The notes under the pieces: model-generated
What the model was told of the DNA's origin: nothing
Database searches by the model: none
Seen by the model: the letters and a program-made list of their open reading frames with translations, nothing else
Translations under genes and position numbers: made by a program
In this document: piece after piece, positions 1-6,151 of the stretch
Layout of the letters: each line of letters opens with the position of its first letter
Position numbering within the stretch: position 1 is the first letter of the stretch
Source of the DNA: Acidobacteriota bacterium
Lineage (GTDB): Bacteria > Acidobacteriota > Vicinamibacteria > Vicinamibacterales > UBA823
Direction: 5' to 3'
Length of the DNA stretch: 6,449 nucleotides
Assembly (NCBI GenBank): GCA_003509065.1
Contig: DODG01000351.1
Coordinates: 1 to 6,449, forward strand

Positions 1-462
1 GTTCGTGGACGTCCCTCCGAGCCTGATTTGGTGCTGGAGCGGGCACTTCAGCAGCTCGTTACAGAGTTGGCATCGTCTGGCTTGGTGGAGTCAGCGCATG
101 ATTGTTCAGACGGTGGCCTCGCCGTGACGGTGTCTGAGTGCTGTTTTGATTCTGGCGGTATTGGGGCGGACTTGTTGATTCCAGGGCTTCAAATGGCTGC
201 GAATCCCGAAGTCGACTTGGCGATTACTTTGTTTGGTGAATCCGCGTCGCGAGTCATTCTATCGGTTGCTAAAGCCAATGTTGATGAGGTGCTGGCTTGT
301 GCAAAGACAGTGAATGTTCCAGCGAGGATAATTGGCTCGACCGGTGGTTCCAGATTGCGCATATCGGTTTCTGGAACTCAAGTGATTGATATTGAAATAG
401 GCGAACTTGAAACGATGTGGGCAGAAGCACTTGCTCATAATTTTGTCGATCGCGTAGCGTAA
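1..462 (+). CDS. purL: Phosphoribosylformylglycinamidine synthase subunit PurL, C-terminal part (5' truncated)
   Basis: Partial gene: the frame is open from the first base, and 153 residues plus a TAA stop are visible. PurL converts FGAR to FGAM with ATP and ammonia in the cytoplasm (step 4 of IMP synthesis). The visible part is the last AIRS-C-type domain. It begins VRGRPSEPDL, carries the family motif HDCSDGGLAV at fragment residues 33-42 and a LFGES strand at 77-81, and ends with the IDIEIGELETMW tail usual for the family. No glutamine amidotransferase domain follows, so this is the small (Bacillus-type) PurL that works in a complex with PurS and PurQ rather than the long single-chain enzyme; that is inference from the C-terminus alone. 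An internal TTG at 28 could be mistaken for a start, but homology continues upstream of it to the window edge. purF follows after 50 nt on the same strand. Identity is secure; full length cannot be judged. Confidence 0.95.
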   Translation, partial: VRGRPSEPDLVLERALQQLVTELASSGLVESAHDCSDGGLAVTVSECCFDSGGIGADLLIPGLQMAANPEVDLAITLFGESASRVILSVAKANVDEVLACAKTVNVPARIIGSTGGSRLRISVSGTQVIDIEIGELETMWAEALAHNFVDRVA

Positions 463-512
463 TATCGGAAGCATTAGAGGAATGACACTAAAGTTAAGGG
501 TTAGCGACTGAT

Positions 513-1925
513 ATGGCGGACAAATTTAAAGATGAATGTGGAGTCTTCGGGATTTCCGGACATCCGGACGCCGCCAATCTAACCTACTTAGGCCTGTATG
601 CGCTCCAGCATCGTGGTCAAGAAAGTGCCGGCATTGCTTCTTCCGACGGAAAGCGTGTCTCCTTATCCCGTGCCATGGGTTATGTCGCCGATTGTTTTGA
701 TGAACAGAAGCTTAACGAGCTATCAGGGTCGCTAGCGATCGGTCATGTGAGATATTCGACCGCTGGTGAAAGCAACTTGGTTAATGCTCAGCCAATCCTG
801 ATCGATTGTTCGCACGGAGAAATTTCGCTTTGTCACAACGGAAACATAGTTAACGCTACTGAACTTAGGCAGCAGTTAGTTCGCGAGGGATCAATTTTTC
901 AGACCAGTAGCGATACAGAAGTTATCTTGCATCTCTACGCACGGTCTCAAGCGGCAACGCCTGAGGATGCAATTATCGAGTCTATGTCGCAAATCCGTGG
1001 TGCGTTTTCTATTGTGATGTTGACGAAAGAGAAACTTATCGCAGTTCGCGATCCGCACGGGTTCCGCCCATTAGCAGTAGGTCGATTGGGTGATGCGACG
1101 GTCGTGTGTTCAGAGACGTGCGCGCTTGATCTCATTGGTGCAACCTATATTCGTGACGTTGAACCGGGAGAAGTCTTGGTTATAAGCAAATCCGGCATGC
1201 GTTCATATAAACCATTCGCAGAAGCATCACCGGCTCACTGCATTTTTGAACACGTTTATTTTGCACGGCCGGATAGTTATGTGTTCGGGCAAAGCGTAAA
1301 TGAAGTCCGGACAGAGCTCGGACGCGAGTTAGCGCGGGAAGCAGCGGTTGATGCTGACGTTGTCGTTCCAATTCCTGACTCTGGAGTCTGTGCGGCGCTT
1401 GGGTATGCCGAAGAGTCTGGGGTTCCCTTCAAGATGGGATTGATTCGCAACCATTATGTTGGGCGCACATTTATTAATCCGCAACAAGCGATTCGACATT
1501 TCAAGGTTAAGGTCAAATTAAATCCTGTTAAGAGCATCCTTGAGGGCAAACGCGTTTTGTTGATTGACGACTCGATTATAAGGGGTACGACGAGTCAGAA
1601 GATCGTTCGGATGATTAGAGCTGCAGGTGCCAGCGAGGTTCATATGCGTATCAGTTGTCCGCCTACGATTTCACCTTGTTACTATGGAATTGACACCCCA
1701 CGTCGATCAGAACTAATTGCATCGTCCAACTCGGTAGAGGATATTCGTGAATATTTGAATGCGGACAGTCTCTCGTATCTCAGTATTGAGGGCATGCTTT
1801 CGTCAGTCGGCGTGCGTGCTCGCACTTATTGCACTTCGTGCTTCACTGGCAAATACCCGGTGGAATTTCCACGGGATGAGGATGCCTATCTTCAGCTTGC
1901 ATTAAAGCTTCCAAATAATTTGTAA
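513..1925 (+). CDS. purF: Amidophosphoribosyltransferase (glutamine PRPP amidotransferase), propeptide and Fe-S type
   Basis: 470 residues, normal for the family. It catalyses the committed step of purine synthesis: PRPP plus glutamine to 5-phosphoribosylamine. The N-terminal Ntn glutaminase domain (about 9-240) begins at Cys9 in DECGVFGI; the eight residues before it are a short propeptide that must be removed to expose the nucleophile. Supporting glutaminase motifs are LQHRGQESAG (31-40), GHVRYST (77-83) and CHNGNI (107-112). The C-terminal phosphoribosyltransferase domain carries the PRPP loop VLLIDDSIIRGTT (348-360). Cys243, Cys389, Cys440 and Cys443 (the last two as CTSC) match the spacing of the 4Fe-4S ligands in the Bacillus subtilis enzyme, so an oxygen-sensitive structural cluster is expected. 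The ATG at 513 is favoured because it gives the standard propeptide length; AAGGG at 496-500 is a distant ribosome site. Family feedback inhibition by purine nucleotides is likely but not visible here. Identity is very secure. Confidence 0.98.
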   Translation: MADKFKDECGVFGISGHPDAANLTYLGLYALQHRGQESAGIASSDGKRVSLSRAMGYVADCFDEQKLNELSGSLAIGHVRYSTAGESNLVNAQPILIDCSHGEISLCHNGNIVNATELRQQLVREGSIFQTSSDTEVILHLYARSQAATPEDAIIESMSQIRGAFSIVMLTKEKLIAVRDPHGFRPLAVGRLGDATVVCSETCALDLIGATYIRDVEPGEVLVISKSGMRSYKPFAEASPAHCIFEHVYFARPDSYVFGQSVNEVRTELGRELAREAAVDADVVVPIPDSGVCAALGYAEESGVPFKMGLIRNHYVGRTFINPQQAIRHFKVKVKLNPVKSILEGKRVLLIDDSIIRGTTSQKIVRMIRAAGASEVHMRISCPPTISPCYYGIDTPRRSELIASSNSVEDIREYLNADSLSYLSIEGMLSSVGVRARTYCTSCFTGKYPVEFPRDEDAYLQLALKLPNNL

Positions 1926-1940
1926 CACCGTGATCAAGTG

Positions 1941-2966
1941 ATGGATTACAAGAAGTCTGGTGTGGATATCGAGGCCGGTGACGAAGCCGTTCGGCGGATT
2001 CGCGACCTCGCAGAAGCTACCTTTACTCCGAATGTTCTTTCGAATATTGGGGCATTTGGTGGACTGTTTCATCTTGATAGTTCCAAATATCGAGATCCTG
2101 TACTAGTTGCCAGTGCAGACGGCGTTGGTACCAAGTTGAGAGTTGCGTTGCTTGCGAATCGTTATGACACCGTAGGTGTTGATCTCGTCAACCACTGTGT
2201 AAATGACATTCTTGTTCAGGGCGCTGAGCCCCTTTTCTTTCTTGATTACCTTGCGACAGGACGCTTGACGCCTGAAACAACTAGTACTGTTGTTCAAGGA
2301 ATGGCTGCTGCGTGTCAGGACAATTGTTGTGTGTTGCTGGGCGGAGAGACGGCAGAGATGCCTGGTTTTTATGGGGATCAGGATTACGATTTGGCAGGTT
2401 TTATTGTTGGGGTGGTCGAGCGGGATAGGATTATTAATGGTAAACGGATTACGCCTGGAGATAAATTGATTGGTTTACCGTCGTCAGGGTTGCACACGAA
2501 CGGTTTTTCACTGGCGCGTCAGATCGTGTTTGACACGTTGGAACTGACGGTTGCCTCCAGTGTGCCCGAACTTGGTCGTACAATCGGTGAAGCGTTGTTA
2601 GTGCCGCACCGATCATATCTGAAGAGTCTTGGGCCTTTCTTCGTACGCGACGTAATCAAGGGCCTCGCCCATATCACAGGCGGTGGCCTCACCGATAACT
2701 TACCTCGGATACTTCCAGACGGGACCTCTGCAATCGTGCGTCGTGATGCATGGACTATTCCTCACATATTTCGTTTCCTTCAGGAGGCCGGTGAAGTGTC
2801 GGAATCTGAGATGTACCGCACGTTTAATATGGGTATTGGTATGGTTGCGGTGTGTGATGAACATTCGTCTGAAGAGGTTATTGCTGCTTTACACGATGAG
2901 GGTGAAACGGAAGCTAAAATTATCGGAAGCATTGAAGCAGGCAATAAGAAGGTCGTTTATCGTTAA
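1941..2966 (+). CDS. purM: Phosphoribosylformylglycinamidine cyclo-ligase (AIR synthetase)
   Basis: 341 residues from the ATG at 1941, close to the family norm of about 345. PurM closes the imidazole ring, FGAM plus ATP to AIR (step 5), as a cytoplasmic dimer. Family motifs appear in order: YKKSGVDIEAG near the N-terminus, DGVGTK (60-65, nucleotide-binding region), VNDILVQGAEPLFFLDY (87-103), LGGETAEMPG (133-142), GLPSSGLHTNGFSL (178-191), HITGGGLTDNLPR (244-256) and EMYRTFNMGIG (290-300). GTG at 1938 directly precedes the ATG in frame and could give one extra residue; ATG is preferred by codon strength only. No clear Shine-Dalgarno sequence lies in the short gap after the purF stop, so translational coupling to purF is plausible. 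The product belongs to the same ATP-binding superfamily as PurL. Only two bases separate its stop from purN. Nothing is truncated or missing. Confidence 0.97.
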   Translation: MDYKKSGVDIEAGDEAVRRIRDLAEATFTPNVLSNIGAFGGLFHLDSSKYRDPVLVASADGVGTKLRVALLANRYDTVGVDLVNHCVNDILVQGAEPLFFLDYLATGRLTPETTSTVVQGMAAACQDNCCVLLGGETAEMPGFYGDQDYDLAGFIVGVVERDRIINGKRITPGDKLIGLPSSGLHTNGFSLARQIVFDTLELTVASSVPELGRTIGEALLVPHRSYLKSLGPFFVRDVIKGLAHITGGGLTDNLPRILPDGTSAIVRRDAWTIPHIFRFLQEAGEVSESEMYRTFNMGIGMVAVCDEHSSEEVIAALHDEGETEAKIIGSIEAGNKKVVYR

Positions 2967-2968
2967 CG

Positions 2969-3547
2969 ATGAGTGAAAATCGACGACTCGGAGTCCTCAT
3001 TTCAGGTCGTGGCAGCAACCTCCAGGCGATCATCGATGCCATCAAAGACGGCCGTTTAAAGGCAACGGTCGCGATCGTTATTTCAAATCGAGCGGATGCT
3101 CTTGGGTTGGACAAAGCTCGTGCTGCCGGCATTGAGACCTTAGTGCTTCCGCAATCGGCTTACTCTACACGTGAAGAGTATGACCAAGTCTTGGTTCAAC
3201 ACCTTCAAGAGCGGCAAGTGGACTTAGTATGCCTAGCTGGCTTCATGCGCTTGCTTAGTCACGTGTTTATCGATGCTTTTCCCAATGCAGTGCTGAACGT
3301 GCATCCATCACTGTTACCCGCGTTTCCAGGTTTGGATGCCCAGCGGCAGGCTTGGGAGCATGGCGTGCGGGTGTCTGGGGCCACCGTACATTTAGTCACA
3401 GTGGATCTGGATGCCGGCCCGATCGTTGAACAAGCTGCAGTACCGGTACGCGCTGATGACACTCCTGAAACCTTGGCGGCTCGTATCCTTGTCGAAGAGC
3501 ATCGCATTTATCCTCAGGCGATTGCCCGTATGCTCGATGGTAAGTAG
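2969..3547 (+). CDS. purN: Phosphoribosylglycinamide formyltransferase (GAR transformylase, 10-formyl-THF dependent)
   Basis: 192 residues, normal for PurN. It transfers a formyl group from 10-formyltetrahydrofolate to GAR, giving FGAR (step 3). The N-terminal GVLISGRGSNLQAI (8-21) is the phosphate-binding loop. The catalytic triad is intact: Asn110 and His112 in the NVHPSLLPAFPG motif, and Asp148 in LDAGPI; the spacing from His112 to Asp148 (36) equals that of Escherichia coli His108 to Asp144. DLVCLAGFMRLLS (85-97) is the core folate-side strand and loop. The ATG lies 2 nt after the purM stop, so the genes are probably translationally coupled; an AAGAAGG at 2946-2952, inside the end of purM, is a somewhat distant ribosome site. 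The product feeds PurL, encoded earlier in the same operon. This is the last gene of the operon, because the next gene is on the opposite strand. Confidence 0.97.
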   Translation: MSENRRLGVLISGRGSNLQAIIDAIKDGRLKATVAIVISNRADALGLDKARAAGIETLVLPQSAYSTREEYDQVLVQHLQERQVDLVCLAGFMRLLSHVFIDAFPNAVLNVHPSLLPAFPGLDAQRQAWEHGVRVSGATVHLVTVDLDAGPIVEQAAVPVRADDTPETLAARILVEEHRIYPQAIARMLDGK

Positions 3548-3598
3548 ACCGGTCCTGACTACCGTGTCTGAGCAAGAAATTGTCAGGTCGCTCTTTAG

Positions 3599-4444
3599 CT
3601 AGATCTTTGAGTGACTTTCTAGTGTCAAAATAGCGATTTCTGGAGGGCAGTTTAATCGTAGAGGCAGAACAACTGTACCTACTCCTCGACTAACGAAGAG
3701 CATCGTCTTTTGGCTGTTTAATAAACCAGAAGCGATAGGAAATTTTCGTGCTGCGATAGCTCCAAGGCCTGGTAAGACGACTTGCCCGCCATGTGTATGA
3801 CCGGAAAGAAGTAGTGGCACCTTAAAGGTTGAGGCTTCGGTGATCCGCCTAGGATCATGGGCCAGCATCATAATGTAACCCGTGGCATCACTAATTAGTT
3901 GTCTGATTTCCGCAGCATTTCTGGTCCAGAAGCGAAGCCCTACGAGTTCGACCGATTCATTTCTAATAGTGAGATTGGTGCGGACATCAGCCAGGACTTC
4001 TATGCCGCTGCGACTTAGTGCAGCAGGTACTTCGCGGTCGTCATCGTGATTACCGAGCACGGCATAGACCCCATACCGTGCAGTCAATCGTGACAGGGAA
4101 TCAGCAACGCCCTCGAGGTATTTAAAATCTTGCCAGGTAACATAATCTCCTCCTAAGGCAATAAGATCGGGTTTCTCGGCCACCATCAAGGAGACAGCGG
4201 TATCAATATGGGATTTTGGCACCGTTTCACTGTGATGCAAATCTGTCATAAACCCGATTCGGAGTCCCGCCAAGGCTTCGGGGAGTCCAGCTGGGGAGAT
4301 AGAAATTTTTGTAACTTCAAGATTGTGCCGTTCATAGAGGTATCCATATGCACCAGTCCCGGCGAGACCTCCGACTCCGACCGCAAATAGTCCTTTCAAT
4401 AGTGACCGTCGACCGAATTGTGCTGTCTCTGGCGCTGTTGGCAT
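3599..4444 (-). CDS. Tat-exported calcineurin-like metallophosphoesterase, YkuE/YaeI type
   Basis: 281 residues from the ATG at 4442-4444. All metallophosphoesterase motifs are present: D68-x-H70 (MTDLHH), GGD with D100, GNHD with N132 and H133, H196 (LAHDP) and GHTHGG with H216 and H218, together binding two metal ions. The N-terminus has a twin-arginine signal, GRRSLLKG (R12, R13), then a hydrophobic run to about residue 35. No clear AxA cleavage site is visible, so the protein may stay membrane-anchored outside the cytoplasm. This layout resembles Bacillus subtilis YkuE; related proteins include YaeI and the chlamydial UDP-2,3-diacylglucosamine hydrolase LpxG. The substrate cannot be read from sequence; a lipid or cell-envelope phosphodiester is a guess. 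The frame stays open upstream to 4597, but that extension runs antisense through tyrS and would bury the Tat signal, so it was rejected. No clear Shine-Dalgarno sequence precedes the chosen start. Its stop is 51 bp from that of purN. Confidence 0.88.
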   Translation of the reverse strand: MPTAPETAQFGRRSLLKGLFAVGVGGLAGTGAYGYLYERHNLEVTKISISPAGLPEALAGLRIGFMTDLHHSETVPKSHIDTAVSLMVAEKPDLIALGGDYVTWQDFKYLEGVADSLSRLTARYGVYAVLGNHDDDREVPAALSRSGIEVLADVRTNLTIRNESVELVGLRFWTRNAAEIRQLISDATGYIMMLAHDPRRITEASTFKVPLLLSGHTHGGQVVLPGLGAIAARKFPIASGLLNSQKTMLFVSRGVGTVVLPLRLNCPPEIAILTLESHSKI

Positions 4445-4494
4445 AGGATGGTTGTATATTATCAGGGCGAGAAGATTTATCTTGAGGAGAAGCT
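4445..4494. promoter_or_regulatory. Divergent promoter region between tyrS and the phosphoesterase gene
   Basis: Only 50 bp separate the two divergent start codons. On the + strand TATATT (4455-4460) is a good -10 candidate for tyrS, giving a leader of about 28 nt; no convincing -35 is seen at 15-19 nt. On the - strand the same AT-rich core reads TAATAT or GATAAT and could serve the phosphoesterase with a very short or absent 5' leader. A short palindrome, AAGATTTATCTT (4472-4483), lies just before the tyrS ribosome site. The promoters must lie here or inside the flanking coding ends, but the exact elements are weak. Confidence 0.4.
4484..4489 (+). promoter_or_regulatory. Strong Shine-Dalgarno sequence that fixes the tyrS TTG start
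   Basis: GAGGAG lies 5 nt before the TTG at 4495. It is the best ribosome-binding sequence in the window and is what decides the non-ATG start. The pairing with the 16S 3' end is assumed, since that part of the rRNA is outside the window. Confidence 0.8.
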
Positions 4495-5748
4495 TTGGCG
4501 ATACTGAACGATCGTGACCACGGGACGTTAGACGAGCAGGTCGATTATTTAACCAAGGGCTGTGTTGATGTTGTGCGGTTAAGTGATCTTCAGGCAAAAC
4601 TCAAACGTTCGGCCAAGATCGGACAACCATTAACCGTGAAAGTGGGTTTCGATCCCACTGCCCCCGATCTTCATCTTGGCCACACCGTGTTAATCCGAAA
4701 GATGAAACACTTTCAGGATCTGGGCCACACGGTCATTTTCGTTGTCGGTGACTTTACGGCTCTCATTGGCGATCCAGCTGGTCGCACGAAGACGCGGCCA
4801 CCGCTGACCGAGGAGGAAATTATTGAGAACTCGGAGACGTATAAGACGCAGGTTTTCAAGTTACTGGATCGTGAAAAAACGGTTGTTAAGAACAACAGTA
4901 AGTGGTTGAAGAAGCTAGGGAGTGACGGGTGGATCCGGTTGGCATCCCACTATAGTGTGGCGCAAATGTTGGAGCGTCGAGATTTTAAGAAGCGGTACGA
5001 CAAGGGGCAACCCATCGCGATACACGAGTTTCTCTATCCGCTCGCGCAAGCCTACGATTCGATTTGTTTAAAAGCTGATGTGGAGATGGGTGGTACCGAT
5101 CAACTGTTTAATTTAAACGTGGGACGAGACATTATGCCTGCCCATGGCTTGGAACCCCAAATAGTTCTAACCGTGCCGCTTCTCGTGGGCCTTGATGGTG
5201 TTGAAAAGATGGCAAAAAGCGCCAACAACGCCATCGGAATTACTGAGTCGCCACATGAGATGTTTGGAAAACTGATGTCTATTTCCGATGATCTGATGTG
5301 GACATACTACGAGCTACTTACTGATGTCTCACTCAAGGATATTCAACAACTCCAGTCAGCCGTGAAGAAAGGTTCGAAGCATCCGAAGGAAGTGAAAATC
5401 GAGTTAGCAAAAAAAATTGTAGCCGATTTTCATTCCGAGAAGTCCGCGGCGGCGGCGGCTGAGGAGTTTGAGCGGCGATTTGCGCGCAAGGAACTTCCCA
5501 TGGACGCCCCTGAGCAGACCGTTACGTTTGATGTTGCTCGACCAAGACTAAGCAGCTTGATGGTGGACTTAGGTTTTGTTTCATCTAGTTCTAGCGCCAC
5601 GCGAGTCATCGATCAAGGTGGTGTCAAGATTGACGGTGAGCGTATTTTAGACAAGTGGTACGAATTTGACTCATCATCGAGGTCGTTCATTCTTCAAGTT
5701 GGGAAGAAAGCTAGGCGCGTGACCCTCAAACCGAAAAAAGGCGATTAA
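4495..5748 (+). CDS. tyrS: Tyrosyl-tRNA synthetase (class I, KMxKS / TyrZ-like branch)
   Basis: 417 residues, in the family range. It charges tRNA-Tyr with tyrosine using ATP in the cytoplasm. The class I Rossmann domain carries VGFDPTAPDLHLGH (50-63), whose HLGH is the HIGH motif, GDFTALIGDPAGR (85-97), the tyrosine-recognition motif YPLAQAYDS (Y181, Q185, D188), GGTDQLFNL (199-207) and the signature loop KMAKS (238-242). After a linker, an S4 RNA-binding domain occupies about 350-395 (RLSSLMVDLG, VIDQGGVKIDGE). KMAKS and the overall wording match the TyrZ-like branch; the E. coli and Geobacillus enzymes have KFGKT. The start is TTG at 4495, chosen because GAGGAG (4484-4489) sits 5 nt upstream and no in-frame ATG lies between there and the conserved domain. 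The gap to the divergent gene is only 50 bp, leaving no room for a T-box leader. A GCG triplet run encodes five alanines at 318-322. Confidence 0.97.
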   Translation: MAILNDRDHGTLDEQVDYLTKGCVDVVRLSDLQAKLKRSAKIGQPLTVKVGFDPTAPDLHLGHTVLIRKMKHFQDLGHTVIFVVGDFTALIGDPAGRTKTRPPLTEEEIIENSETYKTQVFKLLDREKTVVKNNSKWLKKLGSDGWIRLASHYSVAQMLERRDFKKRYDKGQPIAIHEFLYPLAQAYDSICLKADVEMGGTDQLFNLNVGRDIMPAHGLEPQIVLTVPLLVGLDGVEKMAKSANNAIGITESPHEMFGKLMSISDDLMWTYYELLTDVSLKDIQQLQSAVKKGSKHPKEVKIELAKKIVADFHSEKSAAAAAEEFERRFARKELPMDAPEQTVTFDVARPRLSSLMVDLGFVSSSSSATRVIDQGGVKIDGERILDKWYEFDSSSRSFILQVGKKARRVTLKPKKGD

Positions 5749-5751
5749 TTT

Positions 5752-5793
5752 CCTGATGAGGTCGCCGGCATGGTGCCTCAGGGCCCCAGTTTT
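5752..5793 (+). terminator. Possible weak terminator after tyrS
   Basis: CCTGA (5752-5756) can pair with TCAGG (5778-5782), and GGCA (5767-5770) with TGCC (5774-5777), leaving a 10-nt bulge on the left side. A TTTT run follows at 5790-5793, eight bases downstream. The bulge and short T-run make this a poor match to a classic intrinsic terminator, so readthrough into the rRNA promoter region is possible. Confidence 0.25.
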
Positions 5794-5837
5794 CGTAGAA
5801 TGATGAAGCTTCGCTGCCCTGAAAATCAAGAATTGGT

Positions 5838-5866
5838 TTGACAGCTAGAGGCGATTCTACTACCCT
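5838..5866 (+). promoter_or_regulatory. Predicted rRNA operon promoter
   Basis: A perfect -35 TTGACA (5838-5843) is followed by a 17-nt spacer and a -10 TACCCT (5861-5866) that keeps the first, second and last bases of TATAAT, the three that matter most. An A-rich stretch, GAAAATCAAGAATT (5821-5834), lies directly upstream where an UP element would be. The predicted start is near 5872-5873, giving a leader of about 290 nt before 16S. The bases between -10 and the start are not GC-rich, unlike classic stringently controlled promoters. Confidence 0.65.
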
Positions 5867-5872
5867 TGATAG

Positions 5873-5898
5873 GTTTCCCTAAAGGAAATTGGGGAAAC
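5873..5898 (+). promoter_or_regulatory. Hairpin at the predicted 5' end of the rRNA leader
   Basis: GTTTCCCTAA (5873-5882) pairs with TTGGGGAAAC (5889-5898) over 10 positions, one of them a G-T wobble, around a six-base loop AGGAAA. It begins at or within a base of the transcript start predicted from the promoter. A 5'-terminal stem may shield the transcript end; that role is inference. Confidence 0.55.
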
Positions 5899-5913
5899 AA
5901 CTTGCTGGTGCGC

Positions 5914-5928
5914 CGCTGGCGTCCAGCG
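5914..5928 (+). promoter_or_regulatory. boxB-like hairpin upstream of boxA
   Basis: CGCTGG (5914-5919) and CCAGCG (5923-5928) form a perfect 6-bp GC-rich stem with a CGT loop. It ends five bases before the boxA element, the same order (boxB hairpin, then boxA) as in E. coli rRNA leaders. The name rests on position and shape only. Confidence 0.5.
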
Positions 5929-5933
5929 CCAAG

Positions 5934-5947
5934 GTTCTTTGAAAACT
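5934..5947 (+). promoter_or_regulatory. boxA rRNA antitermination site
   Basis: GTTCTTTGAAAACT closely resembles the boxA sequences (TGCTCTTTGAAAA and relatives) found in rRNA leaders and spacers, where NusB-NusE(S10) binds and the Nus/SuhB complex forms to prevent Rho-dependent termination. Its place between the promoter and 16S, after a hairpin, fits this role. Confidence 0.75.
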
Positions 5948-5978
5948 AGATAGAACGTGCAAGCACAGCCCGTCGAGT

Positions 5979-6115
5979 ATCAGCAAGAAGTTCAGAGCTG
6001 ATCGTCGGAAATTTTCAGTTCGCTGGAAGTGGACGTTGGTTAACTCGGAGCTTCATACTTGACAAACAAAAGAACGACGCAAGAGCCAATTCAATAGGCG
6101 CTTGTGTTTAACCGA
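5979..6115 (+). other. Chain of abutting helices in the 16S leader
   Basis: Helix 1: ATCAGC (5979-5984) with GCTGAT (5997-6002). Helix 2: CGTC (6003-6006) with GACG (6032-6035), enclosing an 8-bp stem 6011-6018/6023-6030 (two wobbles) capped by a TTCG tetraloop (6019-6022). Helix 3: TTGGTTAA (6036-6043) with TTAACCGA (6108-6115), one wobble, enclosing hairpin 6077-6087/6097-6107 (one mismatch, one wobble). The helices follow each other with no unpaired base between 6002/6003, 6035/6036 and 6107/6108, which suggests a stacked, folded leader. The fold was worked out by eye, with no energy calculation. The leader probably helps processing and early folding of 16S. Confidence 0.5.
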
Positions 6116-6117
6116 TT

Positions 6118-6151
6118 GCCGCGGGGAAGACCGTCAGGTCATCCCAGCGGC
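6118..6151 (+). other. Long hairpin immediately upstream of 16S
   Basis: GCCGC (6118-6122) pairs with GCGGC (6147-6151), GGGA (6124-6127) with TCCC (6142-6145) and GACC (6129-6132) with GGTC (6137-6140), around a GTCA loop. This gives 13 base pairs broken by two single mismatches (G6123/A6146 and A6128/A6141). It ends 10 nt before the expected mature 16S end. It is not followed by a T-run, so it is a leader structure rather than a terminator. Confidence 0.65.

Noticed and set aside
482..511. Nine-codon open frame (MTLKLRVSD) ending one base before the purF ATG
   Set aside because: A GAGG lies only one base before its ATG, too close for a normal ribosome site, and such short frames are common by chance. 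Conservation in relatives would be needed to revive it.
111..2690. Shared CGGTGGCCTC in purL (111-120) and purM (2681-2690)
   Set aside because: Both encode a GGL turn at apparently equivalent places in the related PurL and PurM folds, so common ancestry or chance explains it.
463..2933. 13-base direct repeat TATCGGAAGCATT at 463-475 and 2921-2933
   Set aside because: A repeat of this length is expected roughly once in a few windows of this size by chance, and the second copy is ordinary purM coding sequence.
2683..2976. 97-residue + frame overlapping the end of purM and start of purN
   Set aside because: It lies in another frame over well-conserved purM codons and has no ribosome site or recognisable family.
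3554..3587. CCTGAC/GTCAGG inverted repeat between purN and the phosphoesterase as a terminator
   Set aside because: A 6-bp stem with a 22-nt loop and no adjacent T-run is too weak to call on either strand.
4445..4597. N-terminal extension of the phosphoesterase by 51 residues
   Set aside because: It runs antisense through the tyrS start and coding region, would place the twin-arginine signal deep inside the protein, and shows no family resemblance.
5796..5801. TAGAAT as a -10 of an upstream rRNA promoter
   Set aside because: It matches TATAAT at five of six bases, but nothing like TTGACA lies at the right distance upstream.
6059..6064. Second TTGACA, possible extra rRNA promoter
   Set aside because: No -10-like hexamer occurs at 15-19 nt; the bases at that distance (AAGAGCC region) instead take part in leader pairing.
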